From Fistularia commersonii (Eukaryota > Chordata > Actinopteri > Syngnathiformes > Fistulariidae), in assembly GCA_037954325.1 (NCBI GenBank), contig JBBMNZ010000019.1, positions 11,973,501-12,037,500 on the forward strand: DNA of 64,000 nucleotides, read 5' to 3'. The notes beneath the pieces were generated by a model. That model was given only the letters and a program-made list of their open reading frames with translations. It was not told the DNA's origin and made no database searches. A program made the position numbers and the translations under genes. The stretch's first letter is position 1. The number at the start of each line of letters is the position of its first letter. This document shows positions 40,526-51,345 of this stretch, piece after piece.

Positions 40526-42149
40526 AACGAATAGACACAGTCCCGTTTTATAGAGGAAACATTCTAACCTTTCTTTACCCCAAATGCCCCAAAGCCCTGC
40601 CCTGTTTGATTTACAGTTGCCAGGGTAACCACTCCATTAAATGCTTAATAGCTCGCACTGAACAATAGGCGCCATAATTCTGACAAATTTCTCCACGGCT
40701 CCCCAGAAAATTACCACCACCTTAATTGTTATTACCCCTGCATGACCATACACCTGGAAACATATATTGTTTTTTTTTCGAGCCAACCGGTTCTGACAGG
40801 ACTAACAAAGAGGGCGAGTGGAGCGCCACTGCGAAATTTCTTTCTCATGACTCCTGCTACACGCCGTTAGCCTTTTGCAAGTCATTTCTTTTCTTTGTCG
40901 CCAACCCTTCAGCCCCCAAGATAGTTTCTTATTCTGAAAGGAAATGGAGAGGTGGGGGGGGCCTGCACGGAGGCACTGGAGATATATTCCGTTCGGTCAA
41001 AACTCGATACAGACGGGCTGGATTCAAAAAAAAAAAAAAGAGCAGCTGCTTTTACAGTCGGATCATATTCTGACTTTGTACATGCGACGAGAGCGGTAAT
41101 AAAGCGACGGGCTGTGGTCTTAGGTATGCTGAGGTGCTTGCATAATGAAAGGTATAATTATTTTCTGTTCCGGCGCCGTATTGTGTCGGGTGTTAATCCC
41201 GAACAGATGAGAGCTCAGGTGGACAGAAGGTGGCGAGGAGCGCGAGTGCAGTCGCAGGAGTTTCGGCGGCCCCGGCTGTAATGAAACAGGTGGGTGCGGC
41301 GGAGTCAGAGGAGGGAGCCATATCTGAGACGCGGCCCCGCTTTTATTACCCCCGCTGTCTTATTGTCAGGGCGCCACAAGTGCACACAAAAGAAAGAAAA
41401 AAAAAAAAAAAGGAGCCCCGAACGAGAATAAGAAGCTGACAAATCTGAATCTGGGACCAGAAACGGCAAGGGAGGGAGGAAAGGGGAAGCAATCAACCGA
41501 CCGGTTCTTATCACATTCCCCTCTTTTTTTTTTTTTTTTTCCTCTTTCCACCGAATGCCTGCTCCCGTGTTTGGACGCATTAAGTTGCCTAAATTATTTC
41601 ATAAGCGTCTCGGCCTCCACCGCCAGCGAGGGGAGAATGCGCGTGAATGATGTACAAGGCGCTGATTAGACCTAATTATGAATCCTGATTAAGGCTTTTA
41701 ATTAGTGGAGCCAGCACTTCATGCTGGAGAGGGTGGCAGAGATGGAGAAGACAGTGGGAGAGCGGAAAGGGAACGGCCTGCAGAGAGGTGCAACATTGAC
41801 TGCGCAAACGCGTACGGGAGGATTGGTTGATTTTCGAATAAATAGAGTTATTTGGAAATGTGATTGTTAATGATAGGAGGTGAGATGCTGATTTGGCGGC
41901 GGGGTTGACGGTCAAGACCAAACCTGGATCGATCTGACTGCGAAACGGGGGCCGAAAAGATGAGCAGATCTATTTTAAATTCTCTTAACGGTGCCCGAAT
42001 GGGGGCGGGGGAGGTAGTATTTATTATGAATAAGAATCCCGGGAAGGGAAGTAATTTCAGATAATGAATCCACAAGTGGTAATATCTGAGCGTATTAACA
42101 CCCCATCCGTTTTGCGGCCCCTCGCACTGCTCCACGTAAACGACGAGTT

Positions 42150-42180
<31 letters not shown>

Positions 42181-42227
42181 GGAAAGTCAACGAGTCACAT
42201 TTTTAACTCAATTTTTTTCCCTCCACA
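40526..42227. other. intergenic sequence with candidate regulatory blocks
   Basis: Complex unique DNA at 40610-40740 and 41575-41720. The latter carries CTAATTATGAATCC and TTTTAATTAGTGG homeodomain-type sites. (ATTT)n lies at 42151-42180. Frames around 41250-41580 are side effects of purine runs. Confidence 0.45.
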
Positions 42228-42835
42228 TTCTCCAGTTTCCTCCCACAGTCCAAAAACAAGCATCAGACATGAATGAGAGAGTGAATGGGTGTTTGTCTGT
42301 ATGAAGTGTGAATGATTTTAAGTAAATTATCATATGTTTATTTGACTTGAATGAGTAAGTGAATTATTGCATGCATCTATATGATGTGTGTGAAAGGTTG
42401 AATGAATTGAATTTATTTGATTACTTCTTGGATCAATCAAGTGAACCCATAATTATGGTAAACTACATTAAATTAGAAGTTCTGCATTATAAATATTTTT
42501 GTTTGTTTTGGATCAATGACTATTCAAAATATAGAAAAAAAAACATGCAGGAGGTTCCTTGGAGACACTGAATTGCTGAGGTGTGAATGAGAGAGTGAAT
42601 GGTTGTATGTCTTTATGTGGCGTATGAATGACAAAGTAAATGGTTGTATGGCTCTAAATGACATGTGTTTTAGAGACTGAAAGGTTGTTTATCTGTGACC
42701 CTGCAATCGATCGGTGGCCGGTCCAAGGTGAACCCCCACCTCTGAGCCTGTGACAACTGTGATGGACGCCGGTCTCTTTGCGACCCTGAGTGCCGGTTAA
42801 GCAGTATAGATAATGAATGCGTGAATCAAATAGTC
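42228..42835 (+). repeat. family H repeat with expanded internal units
   Basis: It starts with TTCTCCAGTTTCCTCCCACA and GTCCAAAAACAAGC, continues with several variants of a GAATGAGAGAGTGAATGG unit ending in a TGTATG motif, and ends with GACCCTGAGTGCCGGTTAAG and AGTATAGATAATGAATG. Positions 42405-42540 interrupt it with the segment also present at 39776. Confidence 0.75.
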
Positions 42836-45136
42836 AGGGATGATCCATCCCTTAATAGCGTCTCGCCTGTCGCTGAGCCTATGCTTTTAAATCAAATGCA
42901 AATTGATTATTGCAGACTGGACATTTAAAAGAAATGAATATATGAATGCAGTGCGCGCACTTTAAATGATGTGTCATCCTGCACTGTCCGACAGAGTTCC
43001 TATTTGTAGTCTCAAAGAAGGATGGCCTTTTCAAGTAACAACACTATTGGAAAGTCTCTGGAGATGAATCAGCAATCGTTCGTTCAACCCCAAAATGAGA
43101 TGCAGAGAGGAGAAAAAAAAAGAAAAAAAAACATTATCAAAATGAATATCTTTCTATTTTGATGTGAGGGTCTCTGGTGATGAATCAGAGAGGATGGAAT
43201 TTGACCGTAACCCACCCTCCTGCTCTTCAAAACTGCAAAAGTCAGAGTACGATGTAGAGAACGGAGGAGAGCAGCCAAGTTAAACGTGCCACGTGAAAGG
43301 ATCCTGGAGCCCGGCTGCGAGGCCGAGTGTCGACAGATGAACCCGATTAATCGAAGCGGGCTTTTTCACCGAGCCGCCCCATTTGGGTCCTTAAGACGGG
43401 GACCACCTGGTTCACCACGCAGGACTGTCGGAAAAAGACGTCTTTATCATTCATTGTTTAGCTAGAACTAGTGCCGCTATTGCTCTGACGTAACCACTCC
43501 TGCATTAAAACACCCAGACATCTGATATTAACTAAAGATATAATCCCACAATTTGGGGGGAACTTGGATTCTGGCGTTTATGGCAGTTGCATTCAAATGG
43601 GCCATAGAGTTGCAGCGATGGTTGTGGGTGGGTGAGGTCAGGAGGCACAGCTCAAATATATATCATTACAATTATTCCTTTTGTTTTTGCCTGGGTTTTG
43701 CCAAACCAGTGAATTAATCCGGTCTTGCTCAAAACATCCCTCTTTCGGATCAAACGACTAAATTCCGTTTTCATTCAAAGTAAATACAGTGTGCCCATCA
43801 TTCAATACGGAGGCAATGGTAGATTTAGATAAAATGTTTCACCATTTTCAGACTTGTGTCCTGAGCTCGGGGGAAAAGTTTTCCGGAAAAATTGAGAACA
43901 CACCCATCACCAAAAACAAACAAAAAAAAATCCTCGCGAGGAATAATCGTTCTTGATTATTTAAGGCCTTGGATTTCGAAGCCATCCGTATTCGGAGTGA
44001 CTAATATCCCCGAAACATCTGCAGGTTTAGGCCGGGTTCCAGCGCAGGAGCCCGTAATGACCGGGGTCATCTGCTCTCTATGAGGCAAGCAGGAGAGCCT
44101 CCGGGTCAGGGATTTTTTTTTTTTCTTCTGCTTCCTCATGGATGACAATAACCGTGCCATGGAGTCTCGGGTATAAATATTTAAATACAACTTCCTTCCT
44201 CACATACCGTACACCCATGACGAATTTGGAGAGCTTATCTTGGGCATTAATTCCTCTAAAGAGGGTCAATTAGTAGCAATTTCAACTGTGATTGAATATA
44301 TACGTATGTAAATGAAAAGAGCTGGAGCTACTATGCTGCTTCCCCAGATATTCAACATAACCAACAGCAGAGTGAATTTTTTATTTTTCTATTTCCTAAT
44401 ACAACGTACAGGTTTACCTCCGATGGGGAATTCATCGGTTGAGGGTTTTTCCGATCTGTGATTTCAACCTTGACGCTCCCCTCGACTGTTAGCGTCAGCT
44501 AGCCGAGGGTCCGCCGGTGTTTGCATCCTGCCTTCTGATCTTCCTTATTCTAGGAGAGCCACGATTTTTGCCTCGGCGTGGACGAGCTCTATGTCTTCTG
44601 ACAGATCCCTGTTACAAACACAACCTCTCAGTTGTTACGTTCTTCGCCTCTCATCTCCTTTCTTCCCTCATTTTCTTGTACTTTTCCTTTGTTCTGCTTC
44701 CCATCTGGCTTTTTTTTCTCAAAGTACTTCATAACCCCCCCCTTTTCTCTTTCTCCACTGTAGACCATTTGGCACAAACCTCATCTCTCCTCCTCTCATC
44801 CCTCGCTCTCACCTCAATTTTCAGCTGTTGCATAATTAATTAGCAGCACTGTTCACTATCAATGCAATTACTCCAGAGAATGGAGTAAGGGAGGGGAGGA
44901 GGGGGTCTGGGCTGGGGGGGATAAAATGGTAGAACAGGGCCAAAATGGTGATTTTTATGAAAAACATAGAAAAATGTAAAAAAATAAATTGTGGAGGGAG
45001 GGGGCTGTTAGCTCTTACAGGGAAGGGGAGTACAACCAATAAGGGAAAACAGCCAAAGTAGCTGTTGCGGTGTGAATAAGTCCGTTTCGAACGCTGCCTT
45101 AGATATAAATGATGCAAGCTCCGGTTTAAAATAACA
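42836..45136. other. intergenic sequence, no gene recognised
   Basis: Unique, balanced DNA around 43280-43460 and 43940-44280 looks complex but shows no splice-flanked open frame. The 108-codon frame at 44517-44843 (+) is pyrimidine-rich and has no family match. Confidence 0.4.
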
Positions 45137-45137
45137 A

Positions 45138-45217
<80 letters not shown>

Positions 45218-45218
45218 A
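45137..45218. repeat. (GAAA)20 microsatellite
   Basis: About 80 bases of GAAA units lie just upstream of a family H copy. Pure purine mirror symmetry like this can form triplex DNA. Confidence 0.95.
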
Positions 45219-45545
45219 GCAGTAAAAAGGTCCCTGGTTTAATTCCGACAAGGGGCTTTTCTTTGTCTCCGTGGGTTTCCTTCAGCTCCTCTGGTTTCTT
45301 CCCACAGTCCAAAATCATGCAGTAGATTGACTGGAGACCCTAAACCGTCCTGGCGTGTGGATGAGAGAGTGAATGTTTGCATGTGTCGATATGATCTCAA
45401 GATGAGGGAGTGAATGGTTAATGCCTCTACATGTGGTCCTGTGATCAACTGGTGTCTTGTTTAGGGTGAAACCCGGCCTCTTGACCGATGGCAGCCAGGA
45501 TAGATATCCAGCAACCCTACGACCCAAAGTGCAGGAAAAGCAGTA

Positions 45546-46083
45546 CAGTATACCCTTGTTTTTCGCGGGGGTTACGTTCCAAAAAGAACCCGTGATAGGC
45601 AAAATCCGTTAAGTAGAAACCTTTATTTTTCTTACAATTATTATACAATGAAATACTCTATTATACATTGCTGCTGTCGTCCTTATGTTTTTGTCTTCCT
45701 TCTTTATGGAACGAACGGAAGATTAATTAATTCCGTAATGCTTTTACCTTCCCTCAGCATGTCCGGAAGTTTAACAATATCTGCGATAGATAGCATCTTC
45801 CGCTGCCTTTTGGGCCCTGCCGCAGGTGCTTTTGTCGGTCCAGAGCGTTTTGTCAACATTATGGGTTTTAGTGAAACTCGAAATTGCAAGAGAATTTGCA
45901 TGTACGTAATGCAAATTTGGCAAGCTGTTTTACACATGTGTACATATTAAACTGCAACGTTATTAACGCACAGGTACAGAAGAAGCGGAGTGACTTTTTA
46001 GCCAATCAGAATGCAGAACACGATGCAAATCCGTGAAGTAGCGAAACCGTGAAAAGTAAACCGCGTTATAGCGAGGATTACTG
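45546..46083 (-). mobile_element. Tigger/pogo-type transposon, internally deleted (538 bp)
   Basis: The left end is CAGTATACCCTTGTTTTTCG and the right end, read inversely, CAGTAATCCTCGCTATAACG, followed by GCGGTTTACTTTTCACGG. TA flanks both sides (45544-45545, 46084-46085). Ends of this type, with paired 'CGCGG...TTACG' and 'TTGGCTAAAAAGTCACT' blocks, mark Tigger/pogo elements. A piece of transposase remains inside. Confidence 0.82.
45704..45859 (-). pseudogene. Tigger-type transposase N-terminal remnant
   Basis: The frame from 45859 contains KRQRKMLSIADIVKLPDMLR followed by EGKS, resembling the first helix-turn-helix (psq/CENP-B type) region of Tigger transposases, where KKRKxLTLEEKxKLLDxLxEGKS is typical. 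The frame stops after about 50 residues. The rest of the DNA-binding region and the DDE domain are deleted. Confidence 0.7.
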
Positions 46084-46097
46084 TATAGAGAATGAAG

Positions 46098-46205
46098 CTT
46101 CTTCTTCTTCTTCTCCTTTTGGCTTTTCCCTCAAATCAACTTTCAGCGAACCAACATTCTCCATCAAACCCTATTCATTGTATCCTCCTCTCTCACACCG
46201 ACAAC
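46098..46205 (-). mobile_element. RTE-like LINE 3' end, antisense fragment
   Basis: The minus strand carries the 3' features of the LINE seen at 62300-62440: GAGGATACAATGAATAGGGT, then AAAAGCCAAAAGGAGAAGAA and a GAAGAAGAAG tail. It lies 115 bases from a sense copy of the same 3' end. Confidence 0.6.
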
Positions 46206-46319
46206 CACCATATCCTAATGAATAAATGAATACATGACTAAATCATAGAATCAATGCATCAATGATCAATGAATCAATCAACAAATGAAAAGTAAATAAT
46301 ATGGCAATTGAGGATATCA

Positions 46320-46640
46320 AGAAATTGTAGTAGTCAGGAATGAGTCGATCAGAGGGACAGCACATTCAAGACGTTTTGGAAATAGGGTTAGAGAAGCCAG
46401 ACTGAGATAGTTTGGTGATGTACAGGAGATGGATAGTGAATACATTGATAGAAAAGTGCTGAGGTTGGGACAACCAGGCAGGAGGTCTAAGGGGAAAACT
46501 AAATACAAGATTTATGGACGTAGTAAAAGGGGACATGAAGTAATTTGGTGTGAGAGAAGAGGATAGAGAGAATAGGGTTAGATGGAGAAATTTGATTCGC
46601 TGTGCCGAATGCTAAAAGGGAAGGAAGAAGAAGGAAACTG
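46320..46640 (+). mobile_element. RTE-like LINE 3' end, sense fragment
   Basis: Translated in pieces, it resembles the extreme C-terminus of a fish LINE: MYRRWIVNTLIEKC, QAGGLRGKLNTRFMDVVKGD, REEDRENRVRWRNLIRC, with stops between them. It ends in an AAGGAAGAAGAAGG tail. The same part of the element is present at 62200-62440. Confidence 0.75.
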
Positions 46641-49600
46641 TTGTGGTGCTAAAAGTAGAACATTTTCTTGTCCAATGGTGCAGAGTACAAATACTTAATG
46701 CTTTTTAATGTAAATAATCGGGTTCTTACTGTACTATGTGCCTTACCTATAGCTTAAAGAATGAGGTAAAGGTAAAAGTACTTCATCCACTCGAGCAAAA
46801 GGGAAAGGAGCAACAGGTTAGCTCATCAGCGGTGGGTTGCGGTTGCTCGGAAACGTCTGGATCAAATTCCGAAGAAGTCTGAATCCACTCACGAGTTTCT
46901 TTTCATCAAAGCCCAGCATGACTGAATAATAACACTATTACAGAGTTATTTGATTGATGCAGTAATAAAAAAAAAATAAAGAAAAAAAAACATTGGGAGC
47001 AACTGTTCGAACAACACCACTTTGGTAAAACATTAGTCGGAGCATCTGCAGCTTCTAAGCAATGACATCTCTCTCGGTGAAACAAATTATTGGAGGGTTG
47101 AATTGGGATTTAATTCAAGAGCTTAAAATACGATTGGAACAGCGAAGGAAAGGGGGTTTAGCAGGAGGGAGAAGTGCAGGTGCAGAGAATGTTGGCTCCA
47201 AACAGCCGATCCTGCTCTTCGACATAGAGGACAAGTCAAGATTAAGAGAATAGGACCGCAAGCTTGTTTTGGAAAAAGAGGGGAGTACTCTTTTTTATTA
47301 TTTATTTTGGCCACTGACATCCAAAATCCATTTATTGCTGCATTGGCAATGACCTGACCTACTCTGAGGTTTGTGTATAAGTGTGTGTGTCTGCGTATAT
47401 GTGTATTACAAACTTGCCCAAAGCCACATCTGATGAAAACCTTAGATTTTATTTGAGGATTATTTAACATTTTAAATTGAACACAGGCAAGGACAACAGA
47501 CGCGGGCTGTGATCTAAAATATGATAATGCAGTTTTTATGTATATTTGGCACACAACAAGACTTGTAAAAAAAAAAAAATAATAACACAAGCTGGGGAAA
47601 ACTGTGTCAATATTTTTTTTTATTTCATTGGGATAACTAAAGTCTGGAGAGTGTAACAGTCATCCTAAAATACGGAGTGCTTATGGAGTCTTTGGCAAAG
47701 TTTGTGTAATACACTTTTCTCCACGTAGCCAGGAGTGGAACTATGACTTCATACCTTGTTGTATATCATGTTTGGCCATAAATAAGGTCGTCTCCCCCTG
47801 AAATGGTTATTAAACTATTATAACAGGATCTGTAAGCACGGGGAAATTCTGTAATATGGCTCCAGAGAGAAATAGAGCAAAACAGCTGTCGACACACTCT
47901 GTTACAGACAATGTGGAAACGCGCGCAATACTGACACCCTCGCCAAAATTGTTTCCTAGGTTAACACTCCCCTTCCCCCCTTTTTTTTTTTTTTATAATC
48001 TGGTTTAGAACATGAACAGTCGTTCCCTTCATGATCTGGCATCCGGGTGTCCGATCGCAGAGCCAAAGCAGCCGGCGATTATAGGCAGAGCCACATGTAT
48101 CAGAGTACCGTGTGTTGTGACCTATAGCTGCCTGCTAATGAGAATAATGATAGATAAGTGGGACAAGTGTATGATTGTTTTCATCCCCGTTTTACTTGTT
48201 TGATTTGGCCTGGACGGCTATAGAACAGAACTCGCACTTGTTGGAGTTGAACCAAAAGCGCGGAAAGACAGTGTATTCGCGAAGCTGTACATTTTCCCGT
48301 TTGAGTTTGAGAGCGCGTCGGTGAGCAACCCATGATGTCATGCGTGAAGCGGTTTCAAGTGAAGTGTAACACATGGGCGAAGCGCACGTGAAGGTATGCC
48401 TTTTTTTTTTTTTTTCTTCCACTCGAACAACAAATACCAGATTCCCAATGGAGGTGTGTGTGTTTTCCTTCTTTTTTTTTCAAATACGTCACTTACACAT
48501 CTGGCCTGTTTGCAATTTTTTTTTTTTTTTTTTATATATCTATATAGTATTGACCGGCTCCATGTTAGGCTCTGCAATTACAGGTTAGAAGGCGATGAAA
48601 TATTTGTAAGTGACCCAGGTAATGACTAAGGTATTTTCTAGATATAACACAGTCGCGACCGGTTGGCAACGGTCATGTCGACGAGTGAAAGGTATCTGAA
48701 CGTGCTGACGGTAAAATATGTAATATTGCATAGTATTTCTTCCTGAAGATGACCGGTACAATTTGTATGTGTGCAATCTTCTAAAATGAGGATGGAGAAA
48801 TTGAAATACACACCATGGCTCCTTGTTCATTCTACATGGGAACTTCAATCATTTACATACAAATGGCCTCCAGCTGAGATTTAGCCAAGACATATTACTT
48901 AGTCCATGGCCATTAGTGCGGAGCAAGCGCACAGAGGGATCAGTGCCATTTGTCTGTCTTTAATTTCTCAACCAGATATCACATTATTCAGCTGGAACGC
49001 CGGAGTCCAGTATTTCACCGACGGCGGAGGGATCAAGGGAGCGCAACGCATATGGCGCGGCTCACCATACCGAATTGCCGACAGAGAGGAGACGTTCTCA
49101 CGAGTCATGACAACGCCGTAAATGACAGACTGGCTAATACGACTTAATTCCTTCCGCCTGTGATTCTTTGTCCTGTTCCACAATGTAATTGCGAGTCAAT
49201 GCCTGGCGAGTTTTCACGTAAAAGGCGAGCTCTGTCATCGCGCAGACATCGTTGGCCTTGGGCCCGGCGTCGTTTCCGCCCTGTCATGAACCGTCGATTC
49301 CACTCCACTTGGCGTGGGTGCTTTACTTTTATTTACGCTGAAACCGACCGGGATGAGTTATCTCGGGAAACATGTCAGGCGACCAGAAAGAGGAAAAAGA
49401 CGTTCGGGCAGAAAGTATTTCTTTGTGTCCCCACGTCCGCGTTCATTCGCAGCCCATTCAGCCCCGGTTTAATTGTAGTTTCCATGGCTTTATTTTCAGA
49501 CGCTCATTACTGAAACAGCAATTCCATAAGCATTAACGAGACTCACACAAAAGGCAGGAAAGTGGAAAGGGGGAGGAGAGAAAAAAAAATATTAGGACAA

Positions 49601-50600
49601 CATGCATAAACTCTCACTCACACACACAAATCACACAAAGTCTAACCTTAAAGGTATTCCCTATCACAGTTAAATATATACGCCGATGTTGCCGATGCAC
49701 TTCCATTTCTTATCTGAAGATGTGATTCATATTGACGCCCCCCCCCAACACACACAGCGTATTAATTGTTTACTCTGGGCTAATTAAAACATGCCTGTCA
49801 TTATTGGTGATCAGCGCTCTCTGCAAATGGAACGGATGGAAGGACCCTGACAGAGGGTGGGTGGAGGCCCCTCGGGGGAGGATGGGGCCGGATGACTTGC
49901 CATGTAAAAATTAGATTGTAATTTATAATTCATAATAAAAGCAAATTAAATGTGATAAATTAGGAAAATATATATATAGTGGATTAAATCTTGGTTTTAG
50001 GGACATTTGACTGCACGCGTGAACTATAAAGATTTGTATTTGGAAATAATTCATAGCTTGCTGGGCATCATTTGAGAAATTGTGTCAAGTATATTAATGC
50101 GGTTGTGAAAAGTTGCACAAATATTGTAGGCAGCGGAATATTTCTTAAAAGGCAAGCAAACAACCTGATATCAGTCTCATTCCGCATTGTCAGAAAGTAC
50201 AGCCGCAGGTAAAATATAACACTGTTTGGCAGCATAAGCAGTGGGAGGGTGCTCGCCTGATATGAGACTCTCGGTCACTGGAGGCCTAACTCTGACATGG
50301 AGTTGAGTCGACACAGATGTACTCCCTGTGTTCTTTGTTATTTTAATCAATTTCGAACGCCCATGATGAATATCCATCTCATGTATTGTGAATTTGGAAA
50401 TACACTATGCAGTTTGAGGACAGGGGCGCCATATCACCATCATCCCCACCCTTGTACTATAAAATTCCAGTCATATTTTGCCTTTAAGCAAATATTTTGA
50501 CTTTCCACTTTTCTCCCTGAATGGTGTCTATTAACCAGGCTGTGGTTAATCCAATCTTGAAGCAACAACAGGACATTTCACCTCTCATCTAAGAGGCTTC
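46641..50600. other. intergenic sequence; candidate regulatory block at 48.85-49.20 kb
   Basis: Segments at 48850-49140 and 49760-49960 are unique and complex, with TAATTA and CTAATTAAAA sites. Poly-T runs occur at 47980, 48400 and 48520. The 117-codon frame at 49160-49513 (+) has no recognised family or splice context. Confidence 0.4.
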
Positions 50601-51345
50601 CACATCTCTGATGGGGCGGTTGCTGTATATAACTGCTTCTGTTGGGGTTGGGCATTTATCCAAGATATCCAATATAAGTGACTCGTTTTGGTTCACTTGG
50701 GCAGAAGCTCTGGTGGTGGGTAGTTCCCGGGGGGCCTGATTTTGACAAGTGCACCCCCAAGGTCAGACCACTCAGGCACAAGATGAAGAAAGCGGTGTCT
50801 GCTGCGGGTTGTACTGAGAATTGGGATGACCTCTATATCGGAGAGACAAAACAACCACTGCACAAATGGGTCGCCCAGCACAGGCGAGCCTCCTCTTAGG
50901 TCAGGACTCCACGGTCTACAAACACCTGGGGGATAAGGGCAGTTTCTTTTGAGACACCGATGTCTGTTGAGAGAAGAGGGAGTTTGAAAGGGGAGTCAAA
51001 GAAGCCATCGCCATCAAGCTGGAAAGACCATCACTTAACGGGGGAGCGGGGTCTTCGAAACAGCATCCGGCATACATCCGACATCTATATCCTGAAAACC
51101 AACAGGGGTAAATCGACAGCCCGAACCGGGCCGGGGGGACTAGCCGAGGCCCTGAGCCGCAGCCTGAGAGATCTCACAAGTTTCTTTTGGAACCGACACG
51201 TCAGCAGTACAATTACTCAACCGGTCAACCAAGTTATCGTTCTAACTTGGAACAATTCTCAACTCCAGCAGTCGCATACCGGAACCTTCCCACGGTCCAC
51301 TTGAAACGAAGAGGCCCCCCAGGGTAGAGGTGAAAGAGTCCAGTT
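50600..51345 (+). mobile_element. Penelope-like retroelement fragment with GIY-YIG endonuclease remnant
   Basis: The frame ending at 50899 contains STPKVRPLRHKMKK-like residues, then DDLYIGETKQPLHKWVAQHR, the GIY-YIG endonuclease core found at the C-terminus of Penelope-like elements in fish. Downstream, in shifted frames, come VYKHLGDKGSFF, EFERGVKEAIAIKLERPSLN and GGAGSSKQHPAYI, in the usual order for this family. The 3' end has GAGTCCAGTTGCC near 51340, another family hallmark. Stops and frameshifts are present and no reverse transcriptase domain is left. Confidence 0.8.

Larger units (their letters stand above)
45229..46097 (+). repeat. family H repeat split by a Tigger-like insertion
   Basis: The first part (45229-45545) runs from TCCCTGGTTTAATTCCGACA through CCCACAGTCCAAAATCATGC and GATGAGAGAGTGAATG to GCAGGAAAAGCAGTA. 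The last part resumes at 46084 with TATAGAGAATGAAG. Joining them gives AGCAGTATAGAGAATGA, the normal 3' tail of the family. Confidence 0.8.

Noticed and set aside
41366..41580. Lys- and Phe-rich frames around 41.4 kb
   Set aside because: They arise from A and T homopolymer runs.
49160..49513. 117-codon frame rich in Arg
   Set aside because: No family resemblance. It lies next to a candidate non-coding element and probably reflects local base composition.
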